A DNA stretch of 64,000 nucleotides from an uncultured Erythrobacter sp. (GTDB taxonomy: Bacteria > Pseudomonadota > Alphaproteobacteria > Sphingomonadales > Sphingomonadaceae), in assembly GCA_947488155.1 (NCBI GenBank), contig CANKYK010000002.1, positions 254,001 to 318,000 on the forward strand. Direction: 5' to 3'. The position numbers and the translations under genes were made by a program. The notes beneath the pieces were generated by a model, which did not search any database, was not told the origin of the DNA, and saw only the letters and a list, made by a program, of their open reading frames with translations. The number at the start of each line of letters is the position of its first letter. Positions within the stretch are counted from its first letter, which is position 1. Shown here one piece after another: positions 1-8,075 of this stretch.

Positions 1-1
1 T

Positions 2-157
2 GCCAGTGCGACTGCGCCAATCACGGTTGAAAAAGTCGGGCTAGAGGGGCGGGTTGTGAATGCCGCCAATCGCTGGGCGCTGCTCTATGGGCTGGGCGCA
101 ATCGCTCTGTCGGTTTTCATGGGGTGGTTTGCTGGCCGGGTGTTCGCGAAGGTCTAA
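2..157 (+). CDS. C-terminal end of an unidentified membrane protein (5' truncated)
   Basis: An open frame enters from the left edge and stops with TAA at 155-157. It leaves 51 residues (ASATAPITVEKVGLEG... to ...GRVFAKV). The last 25 residues form one hydrophobic segment (WALLYGLGAIALSVFMGWFAG) followed by a basic tail, so the protein most likely ends in a transmembrane anchor with its C-terminus in the cytoplasm. The family cannot be recognised from this fragment. The gene precedes the HerA-type ATPase with a 110-bp gap that holds a possible promoter, so the two need not be co-transcribed. Confidence 0.6.
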   Translation, partial: ASATAPITVEKVGLEGRVVNAANRWALLYGLGAIALSVFMGWFAGRVFAKV

Positions 158-200
158 GCTGTTTTACAGCGCGGCGCATAGCGCAGCTTTTCGGGCAATC

Positions 201-229
201 TTGACGCGATCTTAACCCCAATATGGTTA
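201..229 (+). promoter_or_regulatory. Possible sigma70-type promoter of the HerA-like gene
   Basis: TTGACG at 201-206 is a good -35 match. The -10 is weak: TATGGT at 222-227 gives a 15-bp spacer and TGGTTA at 224-229 gives 17 bp. It lies about 40 bp upstream of the start codon, which is preceded by a purine-rich ribosome-binding site (AGGGAAAGAG). Confidence 0.3.
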
Positions 230-267
230 CCGCTCGTCCCAGATAGTTTTAGGGAAAGAGTGATCTC

Positions 268-2097
268 ATGACCGATATGAGCAATCCAGGTTTTGGACGT
301 TCGCAAGAAAGCGGTGCTCGCGCCACGGATGGCGCTAACGAGGCAGTTGCAGGGATGAACGCAGCCACAAGTGCGCCTGCGCCAACTGCAGCTCCAGCGG
401 CTACGCCAGCACCAGCACCTTCAGCGGCTCCAGCGCTGCAGCCCGCCGCTGCCGCCGAGCAAGCCTCGCTGTCGGCCGCTGAGCAAAGGTCTCACGAAAA
501 TGCCAAGCAACCGATCGGCGTCGTCCTGGAGATATCTGGTGCAGGCTCTCAAGTCGCCATCGATCTTCAGCGCCTTGCCGAATGTATGGAAGACGTCGAT
601 CCTTCCATCGCGCTAGCTGGCCAGGTCGGCAGTCAGATCAAGATCCGTGTCGGTGATGCTTGGTTGCTGGCTAATGTGCGCGACCAACGCAAGGATCGCC
701 GCAACGATCAAGGCATCACCGCCAATATCGATTTCCTTGGCGAAGGCCAGGAAGAGAAGCTAACCGGGCGTATCCACGGCTTCCGCCGCGGTGTCACACG
801 CTATCCGGTTCCTGGCGCGCTGGTTTATCCGGCGACGACGCAGGATCTGAAACAGATCTACGCCAGCGATGGCCGCGCTAACATCACGATTGGCACCGTC
901 TATCCGACCAAGGACATCCGTGCCGGCATGTATATCGACGCGATGTTGGGCAAACACTTCGCGCTGCTGGGATCCACCGGTACCGGTAAGTCGACCAGCG
1001 CCGCGCTCATCCTGCACCGCATTTGTGAGGCCGCGCCCCAAGGTCACATCGTCATGATTGACCCTCACGGCGAGTATTCCGCAGCCTTCCGCCAAACCGG
1101 TCACATCCTCGATGTGTCGAACCTGCAAATGCCGTACTGGTTGATGAACTTTGAGGAGCATTGCGAAGTCCTCCTCACCAGCGACGGCAACGAACGCCAG
1201 GTTGATTCTGACATTCTCGCCAAGTGCTTGCTGCATGCTCGCTCCAAAAACCGCTTGGCGGAGACCATGGGCAAGATCACCGCAGATTCCCCGATCCCGT
1301 ATCTCTTGTCCGACCTCGCGACCAAGCTGCAGGACGAGATGGGCAAGCTCGACAAGGCCACGTCATCTGCGCCTTATATGCGGATCAAGGGGAAACTCGA
1401 CGAGCTCAAAGCCGATCCGCGCTATCAGTTCATGTTCTCCGGCATGCTCGTTGGCGATACGATGGCTGACTTCATCGCCAAGGTGTTCCGCATGCCTGGC
1501 GATGGCAAACCGATCTCGATCATCGACGTCTCCGGCGTCCCATCAGACATCACCTCGACCGTGGTTGCTGTTCTCAGTCGCCTCGTGTTCGACTTTGCGA
1601 TCTGGGGACGCGAAGAGAAGACCCGCCCGATCCTGCTCGTGTGCGAGGAGGCTCACCGCTACGTTCCAAACGAGAAGAACTCGGATGGGTCGTCGGTTGC
1701 CAGTATCTTGGGCCGGATCGCCAAAGAGGGCCGGAAGTACGGCATCAGCCTGGGCCTCATCACCCAGCGTCCATCTGACCTTGCCGAAGGCGTGTTGTCA
1801 CAATGCGGCACCATCCTTTCCATGCGTCTCAACAACGACCGCGACCAAGCCTTCGTGAAAGCGGCCATGCCTGAGGGTGCGCGCGGCTTCCTCGATTCCA
1901 TTCCCGCCTTGCGCAACCGCGAGGTGATCATCTGCGGCGAGGGTGTCGCAATCCCCATCCGCGTGAGCTTCGACAACCTCGAAGAGAGCAAGCGTCCGGC
2001 ATCTGAAGACCCGAGCTTTGTTGACCTGTGGTCTGAAGGCGGCGGCGAAGAGGAAGTCGTCAACCGCGTTGTCCAGCGTTGGCGTAGCCAAGGTTAG
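268..2097 (+). CDS. HerA/DUF87-type ATP-binding protein (hexameric translocase-like ATPase)
   Basis: 609 residues. A disordered Ala/Pro/Glu-rich N-terminus (about residues 20-70) precedes a beta-rich segment like the HerA-associated barrel. The FtsK/HerA-class ATPase core follows, with Walker A GSTGTGKST at 235-243 and Walker B ILLVCEEAH with the Glu pair at 460-461. Also typical of the family are the LGRIAKEGRKYGISLGLITQRPSDL segment (sensor region) and the late R-finger-like LRNREVIICGEG region. HerA proteins are DNA-pumping hexamers that usually act with the nuclease NurA in end resection. No NurA gene is adjacent, so the substrate is unknown. Bacterial stand-alone members are common in alphaproteobacteria. 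The stop overlaps the queE stop by 4 bp on the opposite strand. Confidence 0.85.
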   Translation: MTDMSNPGFGRSQESGARATDGANEAVAGMNAATSAPAPTAAPAATPAPAPSAAPALQPAAAAEQASLSAAEQRSHENAKQPIGVVLEISGAGSQVAIDLQRLAECMEDVDPSIALAGQVGSQIKIRVGDAWLLANVRDQRKDRRNDQGITANIDFLGEGQEEKLTGRIHGFRRGVTRYPVPGALVYPATTQDLKQIYASDGRANITIGTVYPTKDIRAGMYIDAMLGKHFALLGSTGTGKSTSAALILHRICEAAPQGHIVMIDPHGEYSAAFRQTGHILDVSNLQMPYWLMNFEEHCEVLLTSDGNERQVDSDILAKCLLHARSKNRLAETMGKITADSPIPYLLSDLATKLQDEMGKLDKATSSAPYMRIKGKLDELKADPRYQFMFSGMLVGDTMADFIAKVFRMPGDGKPISIIDVSGVPSDITSTVVAVLSRLVFDFAIWGREEKTRPILLVCEEAHRYVPNEKNSDGSSVASILGRIAKEGRKYGISLGLITQRPSDLAEGVLSQCGTILSMRLNNDRDQAFVKAAMPEGARGFLDSIPALRNREVIICGEGVAIPIRVSFDNLEESKRPASEDPSFVDLWSEGGGEEEVVNRVVQRWRSQG

Positions 2098-2837
2098 GTT
2101 CCGCGCTCATCACCGTACAGATGGATGTGCAGCCGGTCTGACATGCGAAAGCCATGCTTCAGGCACAGCGGGCTGAGCCATTCTTCGCGCGTGCGCAGTG
2201 TCTCGCTATCGGTCCCCTCTGGCATCAGGAAGACGTGCCCGGGTTTGAAGCGATAGCGCGTCTGTAAGGCGATCACTTCCTCCACATCCTCGGGCGCAGC
2301 GATCACGAACTTGAAGTAGGCGCGCGGATCGCAAGCGTAGAAGTCGAGCCGCTCCGGGACCAACGCTTGGCTTCCCTCATTGCCTGAATGCGCGAGCTTG
2401 GGGCTGACGTTGTACTGATCGACACGAATGTCGACATGAGACGGCGCTTTGGTTGTCCCGTTGGTCTCAATCTCGATCTCCATATCTGGGATGAGCGCCA
2501 TCAGATCAGCCAGCGCCGCGCCTTGCAACAGCGGCTCTCCGCCAGTGATGACGAGCCGCTTCTGCCCCAGCGCCAGGATGCGCGCTGCGACATCGGCAAC
2601 CTCCAACGACACCTGATTGGCCTTGCGCTCAAAGGCAATGCCATCGCGGTGCGGGCGGCTCTTGTCAAAGCGCCAGGTGTAGGCCGTGTCGCACCATGTG
2701 CAGGCAAGGTTGCAGCGTGAGAGCCGCATGAACGCGACCGGGGTTCCGACGCTTGGTCCTTCGCCTTGCAAAGAGGCGAAGATCTCCGGCCCGCCGCCAT
2801 CCGCGACCGCTCCGTCTGTGGCCAGCACCAGCTTCAT
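2094..2837 (-). CDS. queE: 7-carboxy-7-deazaguanine synthase (radical SAM, queuosine pathway)
   Basis: 247 residues. QueE converts 6-carboxytetrahydropterin to 7-carboxy-7-deazaguanine, the ring-contraction step in queuosine/preQ0 synthesis. The N-terminus has the family-typical EIFASLQGEGPSVG, which binds substrate. The radical-SAM cluster Cys residues C42, C46 and C49 lie in RCNLACTWCD. VITGGEPLLQ (SAM-binding GGEP) and the late VSPKLAHSG motif also fit. The other queuosine genes (queC, queD, queF) are not in the window, so the gene is split from the pathway. The first 5' neighbour upstream is a multi-hairpin repeat (2858-2953). The gene converges on the HerA-like gene with a 4-bp overlap of stop codons. 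Confidence 0.93.
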   Translation of the reverse strand: MKLVLATDGAVADGGGPEIFASLQGEGPSVGTPVAFMRLSRCNLACTWCDTAYTWRFDKSRPHRDGIAFERKANQVSLEVADVAARILALGQKRLVITGGEPLLQGAALADLMALIPDMEIEIETNGTTKAPSHVDIRVDQYNVSPKLAHSGNEGSQALVPERLDFYACDPRAYFKFVIAAPEDVEEVIALQTRYRFKPGHVFLMPEGTDSETLRTREEWLSPLCLKHGFRMSDRLHIHLYGDERGT

Positions 2838-2857
2838 GGTTGAGCGCTTTCTTCTTT

Positions 2858-2953
2858 GCGCACGCCATCCGGCGCGCGATATCCTCGCTCATGCGACCTG
2901 AAGGTCGCATCGCTGCGGGCGGGCAGTCGCCCTTGCGGCCATTGCATGGCCGA
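2858..2953. repeat. Multi-hairpin dispersed repeat, copy 1 (upstream of queE)
   Basis: This stretch matches 59582-59690 over most of its length. It contains a first stem (CGCACGCC/GGCGCGCG, loop ATCC), a second perfect 8-bp stem (ATGCGACC/GGTCGCAT, loop TGAA), then the shared core TCGCTGCGGG, a GGGCG/CGCCC stem, and GGCC-ATTGCAT-GGCC. It looks like a REP/BIME-type intergenic element. The function is unknown. The copies differ inside stems, in part with compensating changes. Confidence 0.7.
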
Positions 2954-3157
2954 TTGGCTCAGTTCATCGCTCGTAGAGCACGCTTGGAACACCTGGAACA
3001 CAGTCTTAGAGTTTAAAATCAATCGATCACAGACACGAGTATTAATCGATTTTTTCGATTGAAACGGAGGGGGTGCAGCATGGTTCATAACCCGCACCTT
3101 TCGCATATCCCGGCAGCGTAGGAAATGGCGCAGAAGATATGGATCAAATGAAGTTCA

Positions 3158-3203
3158 GCCAGTGAGTGCTTCAATTCAGAGGCGAATCACTCACTGGCCA
3201 GTG
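3158..3203. repeat. Nested inverted repeats 3' of the small secreted-protein gene
   Basis: GCCAGTGAGTG (3158-3168) pairs perfectly with CACTCACTGGC (3188-3198), leaving a 19-nt loop. The right arm overlaps a 12-bp perfect palindrome CACTGGCCAGTG (3192-3203). No T-run follows on either strand, so it is not a classical terminator. It could be a processing or regulatory structure at the 3' end of the minus-strand gene ending at 3226. Confidence 0.5.
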
Positions 3204-3225
3204 TGCAGTAATCAGCTAGGCGCTA

Positions 3226-3501
3226 TTACCTCCTGCAATAATTCGATCCTTGAGAATCTGGTTGGCAATAGCCTCCACCCCTAAACCGATCACGGTTGTT
3301 TGCGTCTCTTTTGAGTTCTCTGACCACGTCTTCGATGCAGTCTTCGAGCGTAGGGAACCCTAGATTATTGGTGCTTGCATAACAGATCTCAAATGCAGCA
3401 ATCTGTAATTCAATATCATCACCTTGAGCTTGCGCGGGCTGAGAAATGGCGACTAGCGAAAGTGATGCCGCAATCGTCGCAATAGTTGACTTAAGAATCA
3501 T
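3226..3501 (-). CDS. Small secreted Cys-containing protein of unknown function
   Basis: 91 residues. The N-terminus is a clear Sec signal peptide (MILKSTIATIAASLSLVAIS...) with a cleavage site after AQA. The mature part is acidic in its first half and has Cys residues in FEICYAS, LEDCIED, GGYCQP and NYCRR, so two disulfides are possible in the periplasm. The start is supported by AAGGAG seven bases upstream of ATG. The 150 bp upstream are clearly more AT-rich than the surroundings (many A runs at 3530-3560), which may reflect a strong promoter or recent acquisition. I do not recognise a family. Confidence 0.7.
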   Translation of the reverse strand: MILKSTIATIAASLSLVAISQPAQAQGDDIELQIAAFEICYASTNNLGFPTLEDCIEDVVRELKRDANNRDRFRGGGYCQPDSQGSNYCRR

Positions 3502-3653
3502 AACTATCTCCTTTTGAGAGTTTGATTATGACAAGAAAATCTATGAAAAAAAGAAAAAATATGTCGTTATTAGACATTTTCTATTATTCAATTGATGGTA
3601 AGGTTGGGTGAAATCCAAAAGTATGTTGAATGGTTACTCTTGTTTTTTATTAA

Positions 3654-6600
3654 TTACCCCAGCCGCGCCAGCGCTGCTGTAAGCCGCTCTGCCTCGGCCG
3701 AGTGATGCGCGAAGTCGGCTTTGGCTTTCTCCACCGCTTCGGGTTTGGCGCGTTCGACAAAGTTCGCATTGCCCAGGCGGCCTTCGAGAGATTTTGCCTC
3801 TTTCTGGCTCGCCGCGAGCGCTTTCTCCAGCCGCGCCTTTTCCTCGGCGATATCGATGATCCCTTCGAGGGGTATTACGAACACGTCGCTGCCTGCGGTC
3901 ACTTGCATGGCCGGGCCATCAGGCGCCTCGCCCAGGGCCACCGGGGTCAGGCGAGCAAGCCGTTCAATCGCGGCGCTGCTGCGCTCGATTGTGCTGCTGG
4001 CCAGCTCCGATGCGCTTGGCAGGAACGCCGCCAGTTTCGCGCCGGGCGCAATGCCCAGCTCGTTTTTGGCGCTGCGGACATTGCTGGTGAGTTCGATCAC
4101 CCAATCAATCGCTTGGGTTGCAGGCTTGCTGACATTAGCACGCGGATCGGGCCATTTGGCGGTGATGATCGGATATTCGCTGCGAGGGTTTCCGTTTTCT
4201 GGGCCGTTCAGCGCGCCTTGCGCGTGCCATAGCTCTTCCGTGATAAACGGCATGAACGGGTGCAACATGACCAGGATTTGATCGAGTGCCCATCCAGCGA
4301 CCTCGCGAGTTTCCTCTACAGCCGTTCGTGCTGAGCTTGTCGAAGTACGGGCGGCATCTGAATCCGACCCTTCGCCCTTCGACGGGCTCAGGACCTCAGG
4401 GCGAACGGATTCAGAAGCAAACACAGGCTTGATCAGTTCCAGGTACCAATCGCAAAAGCGTGACCAGGTGAATTGATAGATCGTGTTCGCCGCCGCATCG
4501 AAGCGTAGATCGGCCATCGCCGCATCCAATGCCTCAACCGTTTGCTGAACCTCGCCAATGATCCATTGGTTCGCCGCTAGCTTTGCATCCGGCGCAGCAA
4601 GCGTATCCGAGGCACCAATGCCATTCGATTGGCAGAAACGCGTCGCATTCCAGAGCTTTGTCGCGAAATTGCGGTATCCTTTGACCCGCTCATTATCCAT
4701 TTTGATATCGCGGCCCTGGCTTTCCATCGCCGCCATGAAGAACCGCAGCGCATCCGCGCCATATTCGTCAATCAGGCCGAGCGGATCGACGACATTGCCT
4801 TTGGATTTGGACATTTTCGCGCCGTCTGCTGCGCGCACCAAACCGTGTAGATACAGCTTGAGCCAGGGCGCCTTACCCATATTGTATTGGCCCATCATCA
4901 TCATCCGTGCGTCCCAGAAGAACAGGATGTCAAAACCGCTGATTAGCAGATTGTTGGGGAAGTGCTTTTCCAGTAACGACACCGTTTGCCCTGAGCTTGT
5001 CGAAGGGCCGGTGTCGTCTGAGGAAACGTCGTTATCCGCTCGTACTTCGACAGGCTCAGCACGAACGGATGTTTCATCGGGCCAGCCGAGCGTGGCGAAA
5101 GGCCACAGCGCGGAAGAGAACCAAGTGTCGAGGACGTCGGGGTCGCGCCAAACTTGGACTGTTTTTAGCGCCTGCTCTTGATCTTCATCGAAATCATCGA
5201 GAAAATCCTCAAATGTTCCCTCGACTCCGTCAGAGACAGACACTTCGTAACCTGCCTTCGAATAATAGGCCCGTGCTTTGTCGAGTGCTTCTGCCTCGGT
5301 TGCGGCTACAAAGACTGGACTATCGCTCGCTGTTTGATCGAAACTGACAACGTCATCTTGGATTTTGGGCCCAAACCAGGCCGGGATCCGGTGGCCCCAC
5401 CACAGCTGGCGGGAAACGCACCATGGCTGGATGTTCTCCATCCAGTTGAAGAAGGTCTTCTCCCAGCTTTGCGGGATGATTTCGATCTCGCCCGACTTCA
5501 CCTGCTCAATCGGTTTCGCTGCGAGCTTTTCCGCGTCGACATACCATTGATCGGTCAGCCACGGCTCAATCACCACGCCGCCGCGGTCGCCGAAAGGCGT
5601 CGCGATGGTGCGCGGTTCAGCGTCGAGTTCTACCTCTTCGCCCTTCTTTGTCTTGGTGATATACGGGATGAGGAAGCCTTGCTCTTTCAGTCGCTCGATC
5701 ACCAATTCGCGCGCGCCCGGCGTACCATCACGTTTGAAACGGTGCAGGCCGAGGAATTCCTCTGGCACCCGCCCGTCCGAGGTCTGGCAAACATTGGCGT
5801 CGCCATCCAGCATGTTGAGCATATCACCCGCAGCGATCCCGGCGCGCTTGCCAACTTCAAAGTCGTTAAAGTCATGGCCCGGCGTGATTTTCACCGCGCC
5901 GCTGCCCAGCTCTGGATCGGCGTGCTCATCGGCAACAATCGGCACTTTGCGCCCCGTGATCGGCAGCACGACATGCTTGCCAACGACGCTGGCATAGCGC
6001 TCATCCGTGGGGTGCACCGCGACCGCCATATCGGCCAGCATCGTCTCGGGCCGTGTGGTCGCGACCTCGATATAGTCGCGGCCATCATCCAGAGTCACGC
6101 CGTCTTCCAGCGGATATTTGAAGTGCCAGAAACTGCCCTTCAGATCCTGCGTCTCAACCTCAAGATCGCTGATCGCCGTCTTCAGCTTCGGGTCCCAATT
6201 GACCAGCCGTTTATCGCGGTAAATCAGGCCGTCATTGTAGAGGTCAACGAAGGTTTTGAGCACGGCACCCGTGAAATGCTCGTCCATCGTGAATTGCTCT
6301 CGCGACCAATCCATTGAGCAGCCCAGTCGGCGCAGCTGGCGCGTGATCGTGCCGCCGCTTTCGTGCTTCCACTCCCAAACCTTGTCGATGAAGTCTTCGC
6401 GCGAATAATTGGTGCGCTTGTCCTGGCGTTCTTCCATCTGGCGCTCGACCACCATTTGCGTGGCGATGCCGGCGTGGTCGGTGCCGACGACCCACAATGC
6501 GTCTTTGCCGCGCAGCCGTTCATACCGCACGACGATGTCCTGCAGCGTGTTGTCGAGCGCGTGACCGATATGCAGCGACCCGGTGACATTTGGCGGCGGG

Positions 6601-6725
6601 TTCACGATGGTGAAGGCTTCCGCATCCGGACGCTCGGGCCGGAACAGGCCTTTCTCTTCCCAATACTGGTACCAGCGCGCCTCAATATCGGCGGGGTTAA
6701 ATGTGGTGGGTAATTGGTCGGTCAT
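3654..6725 (-). CDS. valS: Valine--tRNA ligase with two in-frame palindromic insertions
   Basis: 1023 residues, longer than typical ValS (about 880-950). It charges tRNA-Val in the cytoplasm. The class I signatures are present: [16 protein letters not shown] with HIGH at 52-55, and [13 protein letters not shown] with KMSKS near residue 637. The CP1 editing domain lies about 190-340, and a C-terminal coiled coil ([18 protein letters not shown]...) is typical of ValS. Two segments, residues 553-582 and 773-802, are low-complexity ([13 protein letters not shown]...[10 protein letters not shown] and [15 protein letters not shown]...[10 protein letters not shown]). They are encoded by 87-bp inverted-repeat elements that keep the frame. 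No good ribosome-binding site is seen before the ATG. The gene is divergent from the mla operon. Confidence 0.95.
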   Translation of the reverse strand: MTDQLPTTFNPADIEARWYQYWEEKGLFRPERPDAEAFTIVNPPPNVTGSLHIGHALDNTLQDIVVRYERLRGKDALWVVGTDHAGIATQMVVERQMEERQDKRTNYSREDFIDKVWEWKHESGGTITRQLRRLGCSMDWSREQFTMDEHFTGAVLKTFVDLYNDGLIYRDKRLVNWDPKLKTAISDLEVETQDLKGSFWHFKYPLEDGVTLDDGRDYIEVATTRPETMLADMAVAVHPTDERYASVVGKHVVLPITGRKVPIVADEHADPELGSGAVKITPGHDFNDFEVGKRAGIAAGDMLNMLDGDANVCQTSDGRVPEEFLGLHRFKRDGTPGARELVIERLKEQGFLIPYITKTKKGEEVELDAEPRTIATPFGDRGGVVIEPWLTDQWYVDAEKLAAKPIEQVKSGEIEIIPQSWEKTFFNWMENIQPWCVSRQLWWGHRIPAWFGPKIQDDVVSFDQTASDSPVFVAATEAEALDKARAYYSKAGYEVSVSDGVEGTFEDFLDDFDEDQEQALKTVQVWRDPDVLDTWFSSALWPFATLGWPDETSVRAEPVEVRADNDVSSDDTGPSTSSGQTVSLLEKHFPNNLLISGFDILFFWDARMMMMGQYNMGKAPWLKLYLHGLVRAADGAKMSKSKGNVVDPLGLIDEYGADALRFFMAAMESQGRDIKMDNERVKGYRNFATKLWNATRFCQSNGIGASDTLAAPDAKLAANQWIIGEVQQTVEALDAAMADLRFDAAANTIYQFTWSRFCDWYLELIKPVFASESVRPEVLSPSKGEGSDSDAARTSTSSARTAVEETREVAGWALDQILVMLHPFMPFITEELWHAQGALNGPENGNPRSEYPIITAKWPDPRANVSKPATQAIDWVIELTSNVRSAKNELGIAPGAKLAAFLPSASELASSTIERSSAAIERLARLTPVALGEAPDGPAMQVTAGSDVFVIPLEGIIDIAEEKARLEKALAASQKEAKSLEGRLGNANFVERAKPEAVEKAKADFAHHSAEAERLTAALARLG
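4322..4408. repeat. 87-bp palindromic element inside valS (element A)
   Basis: The left arm starts CCGTTCGTGCTGAGCTTGTC at 4322 and runs to 4350. The right arm, about 4376-4408, is its inverted relative (CCTTCGACGGGCTCAGG...CGAACGG). The length is 87 bp (29 codons), so the valS frame is kept. It encodes residues 773-802 in the anticodon-binding part. The ends are complementary (CCGTT...AACGG). Confidence 0.8.
4982..5068. repeat. 87-bp palindromic element inside valS (element B)
   Basis: The left arm is CCGTTTGCCCTGAGCTTGTC... (4982-5011) and the inverted right arm is CGTACTTCGACAGGCTCAGC... (5041-5068). The length is 87 bp, exactly as element A, with the same CCGTT...AACGG ends and the same TGAGCTTGTCGAAG core. 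It encodes ValS residues 553-582, upstream of KMSKS. The spacer between arms differs fully from element A. Confidence 0.8.
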
Positions 6726-6760
6726 GTTTATTTCGTTTGCTCGCTAACGCTCGATGCCAA

Positions 6761-6838
6761 GCCTCCCGCACCCTCCGCCCTACCACCCGGAATATGTCCC
6801 GGTAGGTTCCGGGTGGTAGGGCGGAGGGCGTGGGAGGC
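6761..6838. repeat. Long near-perfect hairpin between valS and mlaE
   Basis: The arm 6761-6792 (GCCTCCCGCACCCTCCGCCC then TACCACCCGGAA) pairs with 6807-6838 over 32 bp with two mismatches around 6768-6770. The loop is 14 nt (6793-6806). It sits between divergent genes, so it is not at a transcript 3' end. It is probably an intergenic palindromic element or a 5'-leader structure. Confidence 0.8.
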
Positions 6839-6960
6839 TACGGACCTCAGAAAAAGTCAACTTCTCAATACAGCCGTCATGCTGCGACGCAACGGAGAGT
6901 TTCGTATGTGCAGACACAGATGACTTGTGATGCGCGAAATTTGTCCGCATAGCCTTAACC

Positions 6961-8073
6961 ATGGACGGGGCCGCGCAATTCTCTGTGACCGAGGACGAGG
7001 CCGGGCGCATTGCCTTGGCGCTCGAGGGGCCCTTGCTCGTATCCTCCGTCGGCCCGCTCGACCGGGAGCTAAGCGGTCTCTCGCAAGAGATCACCGCCAT
7101 TGATCTGTCCGGCGTGGAAGAAATCGATACCATTGGCGCCTGGGTGATGTGCCGCCTCGCCGCCGATCACCAGGCAGAAATCACCGGGGCTAGCCCGCGC
7201 GCAAAGCGCCTGCTCAATGCGGTCGAGACCGCGGGCAGCGATGCCGATATCACCCCGCCGCGCGTGCCGGTGTGGGAACGCGTGCCAGAGGCGATGGGCG
7301 AGCTGGTTTATGACATGCGCGCCGGGATCATCGGCGTTGTTGGGTTCCTTGGCCGGGTCTTGATCGCCGCTGGCCGCTTGCTGCGCCACCCCAGCCGTTT
7401 CCCGATGAAGGCGATGGTTCGCCAGATGGAGCTGGTTGGCGTATCTGCCTTACCGATTATCGGCCTGATGAGCTTCCTCATCGGCATTGTGATCGCTCAG
7501 CAGGGCGCAGTGCAGCTGGAGCAATTTGGCGCAGAGGCGCTGACAGTGAACCTGGTGGGCCGCATCACCCTGCGCGAGCTGGGCGTGCTGATGACCGCGA
7601 TTATGGTGGCTGGACGTTCGGGCAGCGCCTTTGCTGCACAACTGGGCACGATGAAACTGACCGAAGAGGTCGATGCGATGCGCACCATTGGCATTTCGCC
7701 TGCAGAGGTGTTGGTGATCCCGCGCATTCTCGCATCCACATTCATGATGGTGCTGCTGGGCTTCTACGCTTCAATCGTTGCCATAATCGGCGGTGCTGTG
7801 GTCGGGCAATTTTCGCTAGGCATTCCTTTCTTCACCTTCCTGGAGCGTATTCAGGAGGTTGTACCGACCTATGACCTGTGGGTTGGCCTGATCAAAGCGC
7901 CCGTGTTCGGACTGATCATCGGCCTGGCCGGCTGTTATCACGGCATGCGGGTGGAGGGGAATTCCGAACAGGTCGGCCTGCGCACCACTATGGCTGTGGT
8001 CTCTGCGATCTTTGCGGTCATTGTGCTCGATGCGTTTTTCGCCGTGTTCTTCACCGAAATTGGTTGGGGGTGA
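6961..8073 (+). CDS. mlaE: MlaE-type lipid ABC transporter permease with N-terminal STAS (MlaB-like) domain
   Basis: 370 residues. About residues 1-85 resemble a STAS domain (IDLSGVEEIDTIGAWVMCRLA), the MlaB role fused to the permease. Residues 120-370 are the MlaE permease with about five membrane segments and the family motifs (MVRQMELVGVSALPIIGLMS, GRSGSAFAAQLGTMK, EEVDAMRTIGISP). The Mla/MCE system moves phospholipids between inner and outer membrane. It is the first gene of the operon mlaE-mlaF-mlaD-lipoprotein, and the stop lies two bases before the mlaF ATG. The Shine-Dalgarno sequence is weak. The gene name follows the E. coli system; substrate direction is unknown. Confidence 0.9.
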   Translation: MDGAAQFSVTEDEAGRIALALEGPLLVSSVGPLDRELSGLSQEITAIDLSGVEEIDTIGAWVMCRLAADHQAEITGASPRAKRLLNAVETAGSDADITPPRVPVWERVPEAMGELVYDMRAGIIGVVGFLGRVLIAAGRLLRHPSRFPMKAMVRQMELVGVSALPIIGLMSFLIGIVIAQQGAVQLEQFGAEALTVNLVGRITLRELGVLMTAIMVAGRSGSAFAAQLGTMKLTEEVDAMRTIGISPAEVLVIPRILASTFMMVLLGFYASIVAIIGGAVVGQFSLGIPFFTFLERIQEVVPTYDLWVGLIKAPVFGLIIGLAGCYHGMRVEGNSEQVGLRTTMAVVSAIFAVIVLDAFFAVFFTEIGWG

Positions 8074-8075
8074 GT

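Larger units (their letters stand above)
2838..3225. other. Gene-free 388 bp upstream of queE
   Basis: Apart from repeat copy 1 (2858-2953), this gap holds an AT-rich part around 3015-3062 with repeated AATCGAT and a short AATCGA-T-run-TCGATT inverted repeat. It may contain the queE promoter (minus strand). It also holds the inverted repeats at 3158-3203. No convincing gene is present. A 90-codon open frame on the minus strand at 2834-3106 is explained by the repeat. Confidence 0.5.

Noticed and set aside
2834..3106. A 90-codon minus-strand frame just upstream of queE.
   Set aside because: It runs through the multi-hairpin repeat, lacks a recognisable product and has no good ribosome-binding site.
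5178..6317. A 379-codon open frame on the plus strand opposite valS.
   Set aside because: It is antisense to the conserved ValS catalytic and editing domains. Its translation shows no family and it arises from high-GC codon bias.
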